Below, in pieces: positions 1 through 11,951 of a DNA stretch of 64,000 nt; the stretch's first letter is position 1, and each line of letters begins with the position of its first letter. Source of the stretch: Pseudisothecium myosuroides (taxonomy: Eukaryota > Streptophyta > Bryopsida > Hypnales > Lembophyllaceae); NCBI GenBank assembly GCA_951799445.1, contig OX637296.1:21328001-21392000 (forward strand), in the 5' to 3' direction. Below the pieces are notes generated by a model. The model searched no databases. It had not been told where the DNA came from and saw nothing but the letters and a program-made list of their open reading frames with translations. The position numbers and the translations under genes were made by a program.

Positions 1-2992
1 AAGAGATTACAATTTCAAGTATTTTTACTAAATTTCAAGCATATGTTCTTGTAATGAGGAATCATAGTTTCAATTTAAGAACTAATAATTAGCAAAAAAT
101 GAATTTTGTATGGATTGCACGATACAATTGAATGATATATCTAATATTAGTGCAAAGCTTTGAAAGAAAAAATATATATTTATGCATATTTTCATACCTG
201 TAATATCTTGGTTGTATCTTTACCTCCTCCCAACTAAAGGACAACAATGTACCTAGTGGTCTTTATGATTTTTTGTGCTTTCAAATAAAAAATGTCAAAA
301 ATGGAAGTAATGCTTTGTTTATAATTACATTATATGAGAGTAGATATTGTTTATCAATATGGAAATGTTCAATTAGTTTAGAAAAAAATATCAAATTTAG
401 AAGTTTTATGGTAAAATGTAAAACTAAATTGAAAAATATAACAAAAAAATCCAATTAACTTAAAATGCCTTTTCAAAGTATAAATAGTAATAAAAAATAT
501 TACTAAAAAATATTAGGTTATTTTTTATAGTTTTACATACTAAATACTAATAGATACAACTTTATATTCAATTTACTTCTATAATTAAGTTGAATTTAGA
601 TTCATAATGATTGACTAAATAATACGGAGTAATCATTTGGTGTTTGTAAAATGGTTAAATTTTTTGACTAATTAAGCTCAAAATAGACTGTATGATAATT
701 AAATAATAAACATTTGGTATTCTTAAAGTCATTACTAAAGTCACAAGTGCAGTTTGGATTTATTTTGTCTCATCTTTCATCAATATTTGGACCTTGAATA
801 CCATAATAACCTACACAACTGAAAAGCTACTATAATTTTTAAGACCAACTAATACACTAAGAATTGAAATGCTCTTTGAAGCACAATTTTTTTCATATAT
901 TTATTGAAAATTTTAAAAATAAAAACTTTAAAGACTTTAAAAATGCAAAAGAATAATTTTAAATTTTAAAAAAAAAATTTACAATTCAAAGGCAAAACCT
1001 TAAGTTGGAGTTATTATAAATGGAGCAAAGAATAACAAATTCCTAGTTTAAATTATTTGAAGATACATTTAAAAACATTTAAAAACTATAAATAAACAAA
1101 TAATAAAATTTCAAAATCTACAATTGAGTGATTGCAAGAAGCACTTGTATTATTTTCTATCACTCGTTACATGCTGATTTGTTTTTTGGCCATAACTTTT
1201 GCGTTATGACTTTAAAAGACTCGAGATTTGTAGGTAAAGTACTTATAACTAATATCTACATTTATACACCTTGGCTAATATTTTTCCATTTTTCAAAAAT
1301 GTTTTATTATTAAAAAATGGAAGCCTCCAATTTAATATAACACTTGCAAATTTGAATTTTTTAGTTCTATTTTTAAGCCTCCAAAATGAATTTAGAACTA
1401 AAATTTGGAGGAAATTCTATTCTAATAGATTAGCAATTCTTTTCCAAAGGAACTCTAAAATAGCTAAATGTATATTCTACAAAAGTCCACAAAGTGATCT
1501 TTTTTTTGCTTGCATTTTGAAACATGTAAAATATTATTGAAATAGTTTTATTGGTGAATGACTATCTCTATAGGATTGATACAAAAGGCCAATTTTGGTT
1601 TAACTATTTAATTATTTCCTATTTTTTACAAATTAAACATCAAAGTACCTATTTTTTAAATTTATCATTTTTTTAGTTCTCCTACATAGAATTTTTTTTC
1701 TAGGATTTATTTTTGTAGCATAAAATCTTTTTAAAAGTGTATACATTAAATACATTCTTAAGAAAATTAAAAATTATATTTCTAATTTTAAAGTACTTGA
1801 GAAAATTAAGCATGAGTATTATAAAAATACAATAAAATCAGTAGGTGTTTCTTACAATCACCCAATTTTCATAATAGTAAATTATAGAATTTTAGATTTT
1901 GAAGTTATAACATTTAATATTCCAAAATCTTCAATCAATTGTCAATGATGAGAGCACAAGACGCTAAATGAAGCACAACTCTAGGGTGAGTGCAAGAAAT
2001 ACTTGTATTGTACTATTTGTTGCATTTTCAATTTTTTGTTTGTTCATACTATGGGCCTCCACTAGTACTATGGAGTCCCTTAGTATACCTTGAAATACTA
2101 TTATGAGCCACAAGCTGCAATTAACGCAAGAAAATGAGACTTCTTCATTTCCATTTTTTGAAATTAGATAATGCAATTGGAAAATTTATATAAAAAGTGG
2201 CCATTGTTGCCAACCAAGAGCAACAAGGGAAGTTCAAAGAATAATTTAAAATATCATTTTTTAATTGTTGAGAAATCCATGCTAAATGTAGCACAATTTG
2301 TACTAGTGCATAATACATTTGAAGCAAGCCATAAAAAATTTCTCAATTAAAAAGGTGTATTTTCATAAGAAGTATCCTACCAAATTTGAATATTTGACAT
2401 TATAACTCATCACATTGGATACTGAATAGTGCTAAAAAAACTTAAAATCACATGTATATCATGTATTTGAAATTTGATCTCAACTATTTCATTAATTTTG
2501 AAAAAATTGAAATAATTCAAGTATATTTTCTATTGCCATAGAAAGCTCTACTTTGAATTTCATATTCATTGGATTGTTTCTATAATACTCATGGCACAAA
2601 ACAACTTTTGCATTGAATGTGTGTCACAAAATAGGACGGGAGTTTTTTGCAATCACCTTTTCATAAAGAATTAGTTGTAATTAAAGTATGAATTTCTATT
2701 AGTTATATAATTATATTATGCTCAAAAAATCATGCAATATAACAAACATCAATCGTTTTGTTTTTATTATATCTCTAGAATAAAAGTCATTTTTTTTTAA
2801 TTATTTAAATTTAGTCAAAATGATGGCAACTAATTCAAAGCAAATAAACTAAAATTCAAGTTTGGAAGGTACACTTGAAAATTGCTTAAAACTAGATTTG
2901 AAAAGGCACCTTTGTTTAAATTAAAGAAATTTTGTTTATTTCACATTAAATAAGGAATGTGATTGGCATATCTTAGACAATAGATCGATTAA

Positions 2993-4339
2993 CCCTAAAA
3001 AATAAATCAACCCATTATGCATGATCTTGTATTTCATTTTCTTCACAAAATTATTTTTGTAAATATGGTGTTTTTTTAAGGTTATTTTATAGTAGTGAAT
3101 TCATTTTTTATTCTTTAATATATCTTTAATAAGATAAAGTGAATATTTTTGAGTTTTTGATTTTTTTTTAATCATATAAAATTTTAATAAGAAATTCTAA
3201 GAAAATTCTTAGGAGAAAAAAATCTTTGGGTTGCTCATTTTAATACTGGACAATTACAAATGACATAAACCTTTACAGTATTGAAAAAATAAAGAAGAAA
3301 AATATAATTATAGAGATAGATTACTTTGTATTTACAAAAGATAATGTCAATTTTGCATTCAACATATAATTATCCTTAAGTTCCTCAATTATTCAACATA
3401 TAATTATTCAATATGTAACATATAATTATTCAACATATAATTATCCTTAAGTTCCTCAATTATGTTTTTTCCTAAAAAGCGCCATTTTGAGCACATATAC
3501 CAAATTTTGGGAAAAAAAAATTTGGACATTTGTAACCGTAGGATCATTTAGTGCACTGATTTGAATAGCTATAGAAAAAATTTCAGAATTTTCCACCACG
3601 GATTGGAAGATATTAGCGTTTGAATTGGCAGAAATCTTTATTTGGGTTTTGGGCAGCTACACTTCATAAGGTCACATTGGAATGAAAAAAAGTTGAAATT
3701 GTTGGTGCTTCTTTGGATTCAATCTTCAAGGCAAGTTGGCTACATATATGAAAAATTCCACATCATTTGGAATTGTACAATACGGTATATAGGAAAAAAA
3801 TAGTAAGTAGAAAGAAGTAGAAAATGATTCAAAATACTAAATTGTTAAGAATTTAATTATGGAATTGAAAAATGCCAATCCCAATGGTTGTAAAAAATCT
3901 ACATTCTATGATTCTATTTTTTTCAAAAAAAATTGAAAATTGAGTAAAATAAAAGGCTTCAAAGTTTATTTTAGAATATAGAATTTATAATTACCCGCAA
4001 ACAAGAATTCCTTATAACTTTCATCTCATTGATCAAAATGGAATGATTCAAAGTATTTCACATATATATAAATCTTGAAAACCAATTTCAAATTTTTGTT
4101 TTTTGAAAGAAGTGATTTTTTAGGATCTGCCTAGACTGCCCATTTACAAAAAAAAAATAACATATTAGGCCAAAACTTTTGACTCATCTTTCCAAATGTC
4201 ATAAATTTTGTTCATATGAAAGATATTCTTTGTTTGAAACTTCTATTAAAGTTTGGGCCTAAAACATGCAAATCTCTAATCACATATACTTGCCCAAAAT
4301 TGCTATGTTGCCAAAATCAGTAGGCTGGTCCTTTAGGGG
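2993..4339. mobile_element. possible TTAA-flanked (piggyBac-like) element
   Basis: The left edge reads TTAACCCTAAAAAATAAATC (TTAA at 2989-2992). The right edge ends in GGTCCTTTAGGGG followed by TTAA (4340-4343). In reverse complement the right end starts CCCCTAAAGGACC, similar to one end of the better supported element at 46424-46628. The two ends match each other only over a few bases, so pairing them is a guess. The interior shares a block with 53040-53705. No transposase frame is present. Confidence 0.25.
3480..4140 (+). repeat. dispersed repeat, copy 1 (partner 53040-53705)
   Basis: The two stretches align in the same orientation over about 650 bases with many substitutions and small gaps. 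Shared landmarks in order are: a GCCATTTT...ACCAAATTTT start, GTAACCRTAGGATC, a CCACYRCGGATTGGAAG-like stretch, a CACTTCA(T/C)AAG block, GATCAAAATGGAATRATT, and an end near AAGTGATTTTTT. It is probably the remains of an old transposon family; no terminal repeats or target duplications are visible. Confidence 0.6.
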
Positions 4340-6064
4340 TTAAATCAAATGACTACCTATAGTATAGAAATAGTTCAAAATATGTTTGAAAATATTATGT
4401 AATTTTTGAAAATTTTCTAATTAGGAATGTTAGACAAATATATTTGAACAACATTTGAACAATTTGTAAAATACATTTGATTTTCATTTAATAACTTAGA
4501 AGGATATACAAAATACATATGTGCATACAAAGGGTCCCACAAAGGATATTTTATAAATAATGCCTTTATAATATAATTATTCTATAACATTCCAAAATAA
4601 TTTGAAAATAAGCTCTTGCATGATTTTGTAAACCTTATGTTATTTCTAAAAAATGTAATTTTTTGGGGCCCAAGGATTAAATTACACTATTTAGATTGAA
4701 CTCATATAGTTTTCTATTTTTTGCTAGTGCCTTTTCCCCCAATTTAAGTATTTAATTTACTAAAGCATTGGATGTCTAAGGGCTAAGAGAGCATACAATA
4801 AGTCTAACTTGTCATGTACTAATCTCATTCAATGAAATGGCAAATGATGTTTAAATAATAAAAAACGTGCAAACAGTGAATACTTGTCTTCAAATAGAAA
4901 TGTCAATGAAAATCAAGAATTCTTTAAAAATACATTAAAAAACATTCACGTCAATAAATTAATTAATTAATAAAAAAATAATTATTATTAATAAAAAAAT
5001 CAAGAACTACAATATTTAAATGCATACAATAGTTTGTGCAACCATTAATAAAAATAACTCATTTGCACCTTGTTTCAATTTATGTGCACAACAAAATCTT
5101 CCCATGAAAATTTAAAATGAAAGCATTTCTCCAAGACTTCAAAATGGACTTCATTATAATGACCTCAGCTAGTGATAGTAGTAAGCTACAACCACCAAAT
5201 CAAAGATTAATTTGAAAGACTACAAACATCAAATCAAGGATTCATCTAAAAGACTAACAAGCTACTTTGTCCCTAATTTTCCATAGCATTGGCTAGCATT
5301 TTGAGTAAGATAGCTACTCAAACTTCCTCAAGGTAGCTTGTGCAAATGAAAAAACTCCTGCAATCCTCCCCTTTTGTCTAGAGCCAATAAAAGGATATGA
5401 GAATATGAGATATTGTTTAATTCTCCTTTTCACTATATAATCCTTTGGTTACAAGACAATGATCATTGATAATGACATGTTGACAATTTGCGAGGATCCA
5501 ATGCATCCATTTCTACCATTCAATCATTTTATCCAACTAAATGTGAATTAAGAGTCTATTCATTCCAAGTTCCACAACATATCTCCAAGATATACTCATT
5601 CCAGTGAGTCCTGCCATATCACAAATTCCATATCACAACATCAGTCATATGCCATATTGCCATCACGTTAAATTCATCTCCCACTGCAATTTTGTAAAAA
5701 CCTATTTGTTGTGAAGTACATTTTGACTTTGTTGACCTCGACGCTGATATAGTGATATCCCATAAAAATGGTCTTAAGTTATCAAATTGGTCAAGTTTCA
5801 GCTGTCGGTTGGACTGATGCATCATATATATGTAATCAATTCAAGTTATTACACCAGTCCTCCAGTCACTTGGAAGTCCGAATTATAAGTATTGGATCAG
5901 AGTTTTGAAAATCACTTACAACTTGGGTGCTCTAAAACATGAACATCACATACAAGCAAATGTGTTATCACTGCGGGGAAATTAACGAGTTGAATGAACT
6001 TAAGTGGTAGGTAGTGTTCGGCATGATTGCAATCACCTGAATCACTTCTGAATTTACTTCTGAA

Positions 6065-9000
6065 TTACTTCTGCAGCTTCTTCACACTGTGACGAGCACA
6101 ATACAGGTCGCCCTGCAGGACATTCGAAAGGCAACGCCAGATTCCAGCAGATGTCTTGGCACACTCCTGAGTTGGAATTGGAATTGGAAGTGGTGCGCTA
6201 CTGCTTCTCATGTGAAGAGCACAATACAACTCGCCCTGCACGGCAGTCAAAATGCAACGCCAGAGTCGGGAACGGATTCCAGCAGTCCCGGCACACCTCT
6301 TTGTTGCAATTGGAAGTAGTGCGCTACTGCTTCTCATGCGACGATCGAAATAGAGCTCGCCCTGCACGGCATTCGAAGTGCAACCAAATATTTCAGATAA
6401 CTTGGCACGCTCATTTGTTGCAATTGGAAGTGGTGCGGTACTGTTTCCCTCCTCCGGCTCAAAGGCTCTTTGTCTCTGGGAAGGTCCTCTTCGTCCTCCT
6501 CGCGGGGCTGCTCGTTCCCGCTCTTCCATACTCGGGGTCCAATCAATATCTTCGTCTGAAAGTTTTGGTAGACGTGGAGTTCGCACTGCCAAGGTCAAAG
6601 GAGGGGTCCTCTCTTGGACCTCGCTTTCAGTGGGCATCCCTGCTGCACTCAAAGTAAGGTTAGTGAATGAAAAATGAGTAAGTAGACGTGTACAAATGAC
6701 ACAATTGCCAGTTTCACTCCTTAATTAGGTCCAGGATTAGGATTTAGGGCTTGAATTACGATTGGAGTCAATGACATCCTCTGACTCTAGCAGTTGATCA
6801 CGTCATCGCCAAATATATTCGGGCACCGAGGATGGGAAAGAAGAGAAGCCACTTACCATGAGAGTGTTCTGCAAGATTCTTATCCTGGCCCCCAATCACA
6901 ACTGATAGTTCCATCATCTTGTTCATTTTTCTTCTCTTAGAAGGAGGCTGATCGACATTTTCGCAAATTAAAAAGCGCCCGTTTCTTTTGAGAAAGTAAC
7001 GATTGCTCATCAATTGGTTTTCCAGTTCATCCCACCAGTTGTCTGGCCATGTAAACTTCTTCTTAGTGTGCATTTCCAAATAATCGACCAACTGCTCGAT
7101 CCACATTTCCCCATGGGCCGCCACTACCAGGAAGGCCGAGTGCAGCAAGGAACCTTCCTCTTGCTTCATGGGGTGGTCATCGGGCAGCTCGCCGAGGCTT
7201 GCTGGAGGAGTGCCAAGATGGGAAGTTGCTGGATTAGAGCACTCGCCCCGGATGACATTCTTTCCTGTATAATGAAGGGATTGTTCATAAAGACTCTGAA
7301 TGTGTTCGCCTGCTAGATGAAAAAGACAACATTCCCTCGTGATTATCTGAGAAACTGCACGTAACTTAACATGCACAACTTCATTCATTTGCTAAGATGT
7401 ACTGTATATAACAAAATTATGATGTCTGCGATTGCCACACTGATCAATTAGTTCCAAGTATAATTGTATTCTACAGGGATTATATTGTTACCTCGCTTGT
7501 TCGAGGTGGTCTTTCAAGCATTTCTTCATTGCACGCATTCTAGGGTTTACAATGCCATCTACTCCTGTCAGTACTGCCAGCTAGTAAATCATGAAGAATT
7601 CACAACTGAAGATCAGACCGGAAAACTAACCTCGAGAAGTTTCTCCAAGACCCTGCTTCTCCTTTCCCTTAGCAGATGGATTTGAAGGAGAACGACTGCG
7701 ATCTCCCGCTTGGGAGGGGCGATTGTGGTTCTGATCCTCAATTGAAATGCCTTTCTCCTGACAGGCAGCTCTCTCGAGCTGCAAGAATCAGAGGTGAGTT
7801 CATCAATCACCTGGACTGATAATAAACGACTTGGGTACGTAACCCTGAAATCGATATAGGATCTCCAAAGATTTGAGGATTCTGTGAGGTGCTTAAGCTG
7901 TGCAAATTTCACTGACTGAACTTCACCCATTTTTAAGCATATGAGATATAATGGAAATTATGAGACTGGTGTTACCAACAAAAGTGAAGGAACTGAAGGA
8001 ACTACAGACATATTATGAACATGAAGACTACAACATTTGTACTGCGAAGAACTGAGTATTTTCTCCAGTGTTATCCTCTCCATTAAATAATTAGAAACGC
8101 ACAGACTTAGAATTCTTTGAAATGAAGGCCTAGAAGACCAAAGGGCATTTGAAAATGAGGAGGTTTGTAGTGTTAGTATTAAGCAAAGTAGTAACCAAGT
8201 TTAATCAATTGGTAACTTGGTGTGATATGCACAGACTAACTCTTTTATACAAAGAAACATGTATATTTAATTGACTATACAAGTTTATTCATTAAGTGAG
8301 TCTTGTGTGGAGAGATATCACTGACTTGAATTTGCACTAATGTGCACTATGGAAGTTCACTTTATTTTAGATAAAATCAATATATGATGGTCTACACTCT
8401 TCTCATACTACAAAATCTCAATTAAATGAGATTGTCATCAACCTTTCTGCATTCAATCATTCTATTTTCATCTAAAGTTCATCCAAATGTTCACCCTAAC
8501 TAAACCACATTCATTTGACAATCATCCAAGTAGTGTACGGAACTCACTTTTCAAACTCTAGCACTAATAAATTAAATTAACTTGTGTGATCTCTAATGTT
8601 CTTTTGTATAGGTGTTTTATAAAACAGAGAGATGAAAAAAGTATTCTTTTAACTCAATACAAGCAACTGACACCTAAAGTCACATCCGGGCCCGACCACC
8701 AAACAACTGTAAGTAAATTAAACTCTGCAACAAGCCTGCAACAAGCCTGCAGCTGTTCAAAACATTAATTACATGAAGGAGACGAACCTTTGGCTGAACT
8801 CCCTGCGTGGCGGGTACCACTGGACCTATGCCTCCCTCCGCTGGCACAGACCTGTGGATGGCTGCATTCACAACAGGACAAGCACCTAGAAGCACCTTGA
8901 ATTAGATCAGGATTCTTGCAAATGAGTAGGAATTCACGACACCATCTGCAATGCACTATAGCGACATGCAAGCAGACTGAACGAAATTAAGGTGGGTAGG

Positions 9001-9144
9001 GTTTGACCGGTACCAGGGACGCGCAAGTTCATGGTGGACGGCAAGGTTGCACGAGGTCCCATTTCGGCGACGGGGGTTGGACGCAGTCGGGGCGTCGTTC
9101 CGGTCCTTGGCTTCTTCGGGAAGCCTGTTAGAAAAGAGTCCGCC
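6065..9144 (-). CDS. Spliced gene of unknown function, basic nuclear-type protein
   Basis: I do not recognise the family. Five exons join in phase: 9144-9014, 8885-8788, 7778-7631, 7309-6857 and 6642-6065 (stop). Every junction has GT and AG signals. The last acceptor is a tandem NAG NAG, so the last exon may start at 6642 or 6639. If translation starts at the Met at 9062 the product is about 441 residues; it may be longer (see 9276-10218). Residues 1-95 are Pro/Arg/Ser-rich. Residues about 155-212 form a compact region (AAHGEMWIEQLVDYLEMH, then WPDNWWDELENQL) that could be a winged-helix-like fold. PPSKRRKMNK follows as a likely nuclear signal. The last exon begins acidic and basic, then carries three degenerate 38-42-residue repeats built around SSAPLPI and VQGELYCA. 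A nuclear role is inferred only. Confidence 0.55.
6100..6470. repeat. Degenerate tandem repeats inside the last exon of the unknown gene
   Basis: About three units of 114-126 bases. Each contains a GCGCTACTGCTTCTCATG-like block, a CTCGCCCTGCACGGCA block and a TTGTTGCAATTGGAAGT block. Unit lengths are multiples of three, so the host frame on the minus strand stays open and the repeats become protein repeats. The plus strand is open across the same units for the same reason. Confidence 0.75.
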
Positions 9145-9275
9145 CTGGACAGAAAAAATCGAGTCGAACAAGGATGTTCACACGCAATGCATGCAATATA
9201 AATCAAGCAAGAAAGTTAAATCAAGTACAGAGTCAGTTTAATCTAAGATGGGTCTAATTCACGTACTGGACTCAC

Positions 9276-10218
9276 CGTTCGTACAGAGGGTGGACCTTCG
9301 GTTACCACAAAACACAACCTACAATCTAGGGTTTCGTGGAAGTGCAGCCCGCGTCGTGCACCTCCAAGGAAAGACCAAACAGTTACTTCCTCAATCAAGA
9401 AGGTCGACAACAACATTGCCAAGCGAAGACGACCAAAGCTACTTAGAGCCCGAATTGACCTCATTCTAGGGTACTTTTGCATCGCCTTCGTTCCAGAAGT
9501 TACGAATCCAACCGGTTTGTATACCAACTACAGCCCAACTACGCTGCAGTACCGACGACAGCTCACGCTCCGCTACAAGTCGATTTTAAAGAAAAGAGAA
9601 CTAAGACGAAGTATGTATCACCCATGCATCTTTTCTAGCTACAGTTTTAAAAGCTCAATTGCAAAACAAACAAATGATCGGAAAGCAATTGAAAACACAG
9701 TTAGTTAGTTATTAGTCAGTACTACAGATTCAACAGAAGCGTAAAAATCAATCGCGAGGCTCCGTCACTGAAAAGCACTAGTACAAACAGGGTCTCTAAC
9801 TTCCATCCAAGGACTTGGCGCTAGATCGGATCAGCAGCAGTAGATGGGTAATCAATCGATCGGTGCAACCAAGCATGGACGATCCATGACGACAAACGAG
9901 AAGACACAGATTGAGCACAAAAGATAAGCTAGAATTGAAAATCGAAACCCAAGAGTTCAGTTAGCACGGACTCACATGGCCAGAAGAAGCTCTGAATGTC
10001 GTCGTAGTGGAATTGGGAGCGAGGATTCTTCCCTTCTCAGCAGACGAGGCCAAGAGAAGCAAGTGAAATGGTTTCATGGGGAGCGGCGCAGGGATTATGA
10101 ACAGGAGCATGGGGCGCGAGCTCACGATGGACATTAAGCAGCGATAAGTTCGGAACGGCGAAATTACTGCGAATTTTTGGAGTTGACCATCCTTCTCCGA
10201 GAGTTGACCGATCGTCAT
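9276..10218 (-). CDS. Possible 5' exons of the unknown minus-strand gene
   Basis: An ATG at 10218 opens an 81-codon frame ending in phase 0 at a good donor (exon 10218-9976, then GTGAGTCC). A 20-base microexon (9295-9276) before another strong donor, GTGAGTCC, would join it in phase to the exon at 9144. That gives a total of 556 residues. The microexon acceptor (CCGAAG) is weak and the N-terminal residues look unlike a conserved domain. An overlapping alternative starts with an ATG at 10228 and uses a donor near 10113. Either exon could instead be untranslated leader. Confidence 0.25.
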
Positions 10219-10510
10219 TAATCTTCATTCTAGATTATAAACTTGCACATAGCTACTGGGAATGATCAATTTACTCAATGTGAGTTTCCTGAGTTTGAAG
10301 TGTAAAACTTCGAGCAAGCTTCTCGATCTCGTTAAAACTTGTCATGGAGAAATTAAAGACGTCTACATCAACTGACACCCTGTCCATGTCAACGCACGCA
10401 TACTTTCCTAATAGGTCAGAGCGTGGAGCATGCACCAGCTAGTGCTCCAGACAGCCCTTGTGTCGCGGCTGCTGGCCGTCCTGCCCCCGCTTGAAATCCC
10501 TTTGATCAAG

Positions 10511-11049
10511 TGCTTGCTTCCCTGGCGTCGTCAACACGATTGCAAGCTCGCATTGTATCGCTGCTTCTTGTTTGCAAATTAACGGAGACGACCAACCCTA
10601 CTCGGGGTTTCGGGCTGGTATCACGGCTTGCGCGGCCATGTCACAGGTGATTTGAAACCCAACTAGCTGCATTCCTGAGTTGAATCCCCCTCATCACCAT
10701 CTCCGTTTTGTTTTCCATCTTGCGGTCGGTAATGCGTCGTCAATTCGTCATCGTCATCTTCTTGCTTGAAATGCCGTGAAAAATCACTTGCTTCCATGGC
10801 GTCGTCAACACGATTACATGCTCACACTATATCGCTGCCTTTTGTTTGCGACTTAAGGAAGACCGACGCTACTTGGGATTTTGGGCTGGTACCACAGCTT
10901 GCGTGGCCATGTCACAGGTACGTGATTTGAAACCCAACTAGCTGCATTTCTAAGTTGAATCCGCCTCATCACCGTCTCCGTTTTGTTTTCCATCTTGCGG
11001 TTGTTAATTCATCGTCGTCGTCGTCATGGTCGTCATCTTCTTGCTTAAA
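10511..11049 (+). repeat. Direct tandem duplication of about 265 bp, with an exon-1-like segment
   Basis: Copies at 10511-10771 and 10786-11049 are offset by 275 bases. They share TGGCGTCGTCAACACGATT, GGCCATGTCACAG followed by GT, a CCCAACTAGCTGCAT block and TTTTGTTTTCCATCTTGCGG. In copy 2 the shared block begins with ATG (10796); the equivalent triplet in copy 1 is CTG. Both copies keep an open frame to the same GT donor site. Confidence 0.8.
10796..10917 (+). CDS. Candidate first exon of the Smr-domain gene
   Basis: The ATG at 10796 opens a frame (MASSTRLHAHTISLPF...) that runs 40 codons to CACAG at 10917, followed by GTACGTG, a good donor. Ser/Thr/Arg-rich residues without early acids suggest an organelle-targeting N terminus. 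The phase does not join directly to the exon at 11952 (two bases left over against phase 0), so an extra exon or another donor is needed, such as the weaker one after GGGCTG. The link to the downstream gene rests only on position and strand. Confidence 0.3.
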
Positions 11050-11220
11050 GGTGCTGCTCGATTAGATGATATCTGAGCGATCGCCAACGATTGTAAATTC
11101 TTTGGTTTGAAGTAACCCTACTGGCATCAGAGTCTTCCGGTGACAGAGGCTAGACTGCTGATTATTCGTCTTACAATCCCTCAAACTTTGCTGCATAAAG
11201 ATGCATCATTAAACAGAAAG

Positions 11221-11414
11221 ATGGGCAATTTCATTAAAATGGTGATATTATTTTTAAATGGCATGAAAACAGTTCAGAACAGCTGTTCTAAACCTACACC
11301 TATCTTAGATGGTCTAGAATGGCCGTTTTGAAATCTATACTAGTCCTAGATGGTGAAAATGGCACACCATCAAAGTGGCACTTGGAATACCGCCATTTTA
11401 ATGAAATTGCCCAT
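11221..11414. mobile_element. 194-bp inverted-repeat element, copy 1
   Basis: The ends are ATGGGCAATTTCATTAAAAT and its near-complement ATTTTAATGAAATTGCCCAT. Internal blocks are themselves inverted (CCATCTAGGAT-type and GGCCGTTTTGAA-type). A second copy of exactly the same length lies inverted at 53928-54121. This one sits just upstream of the Smr-domain exons. No clear target duplication flanks it. Confidence 0.75.
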
Positions 11415-11951
11415 TTAGTAAGAAGATTAGGTACATAAGTTTATTCAATCTTTGGGTGTAAACTTATACCTAACTTAAACTGCTAATTAAGTTGGAATAG
11501 GTTGGAATAGTAAAATCCAGATGGTAGTGAACAATACACCATTTGATCTAAATGCCGCACTTCCACCAATTTGTCTAGGCTTCAATTCTTTCTGGGATAG
11601 AGAGTGTATGTTACTTGGTCTTGCATTTTGTAGAAGCTCTACCCGAGCTGCTAAATATCTAGCTAAATGATTGTTGCAGATCATCCCAGTTGGTTAGATA
11701 GAGTACGTTCTTGGTCATTGGTTTCACATGTAGATTTGGTAACAAATAGTTGAATGACTGTTCTGTATACTCAAAGCCATGTAGTGTAGATTTAGGTAGA
11801 GATTAGGAATAGATTAATTACCGTGATCTTCAAATCTAGTTGCAATGTACACTCTTCAAGTGAGGAACTCAAAAGCCAAATTCAGATAGTCAGAGTTCTA
11901 ATCATGAAATGACCCATAATTGGTGATGGAATTGCATTTCCTCTCTTGTAG

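Larger units (their letters stand above)
1..5999. other. AT-rich gene-free region
   Basis: No reading frame here has splice-site support or a recognisable protein. Base composition is very AT-rich with many homopolymer runs, unlike the gene-bearing stretches. It contains a diverged dispersed repeat (about 3480-4140) and a possible TTAA-flanked element end near 4340, both listed separately. The rest looks like old decayed transposon and intergenic DNA; I see no RNA gene. Confidence 0.6.

Noticed and set aside
6151..6657. 168-codon plus-strand frame with repeated Cys motifs, resembling transposase zinc-binding tails
   Set aside because: It overlaps the last exon of the minus-strand gene, whose splice phases agree over five exons. 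The frame is open because the repeat unit is a multiple of three. Similarity to the piggyBac tail is limited to scattered Cys.
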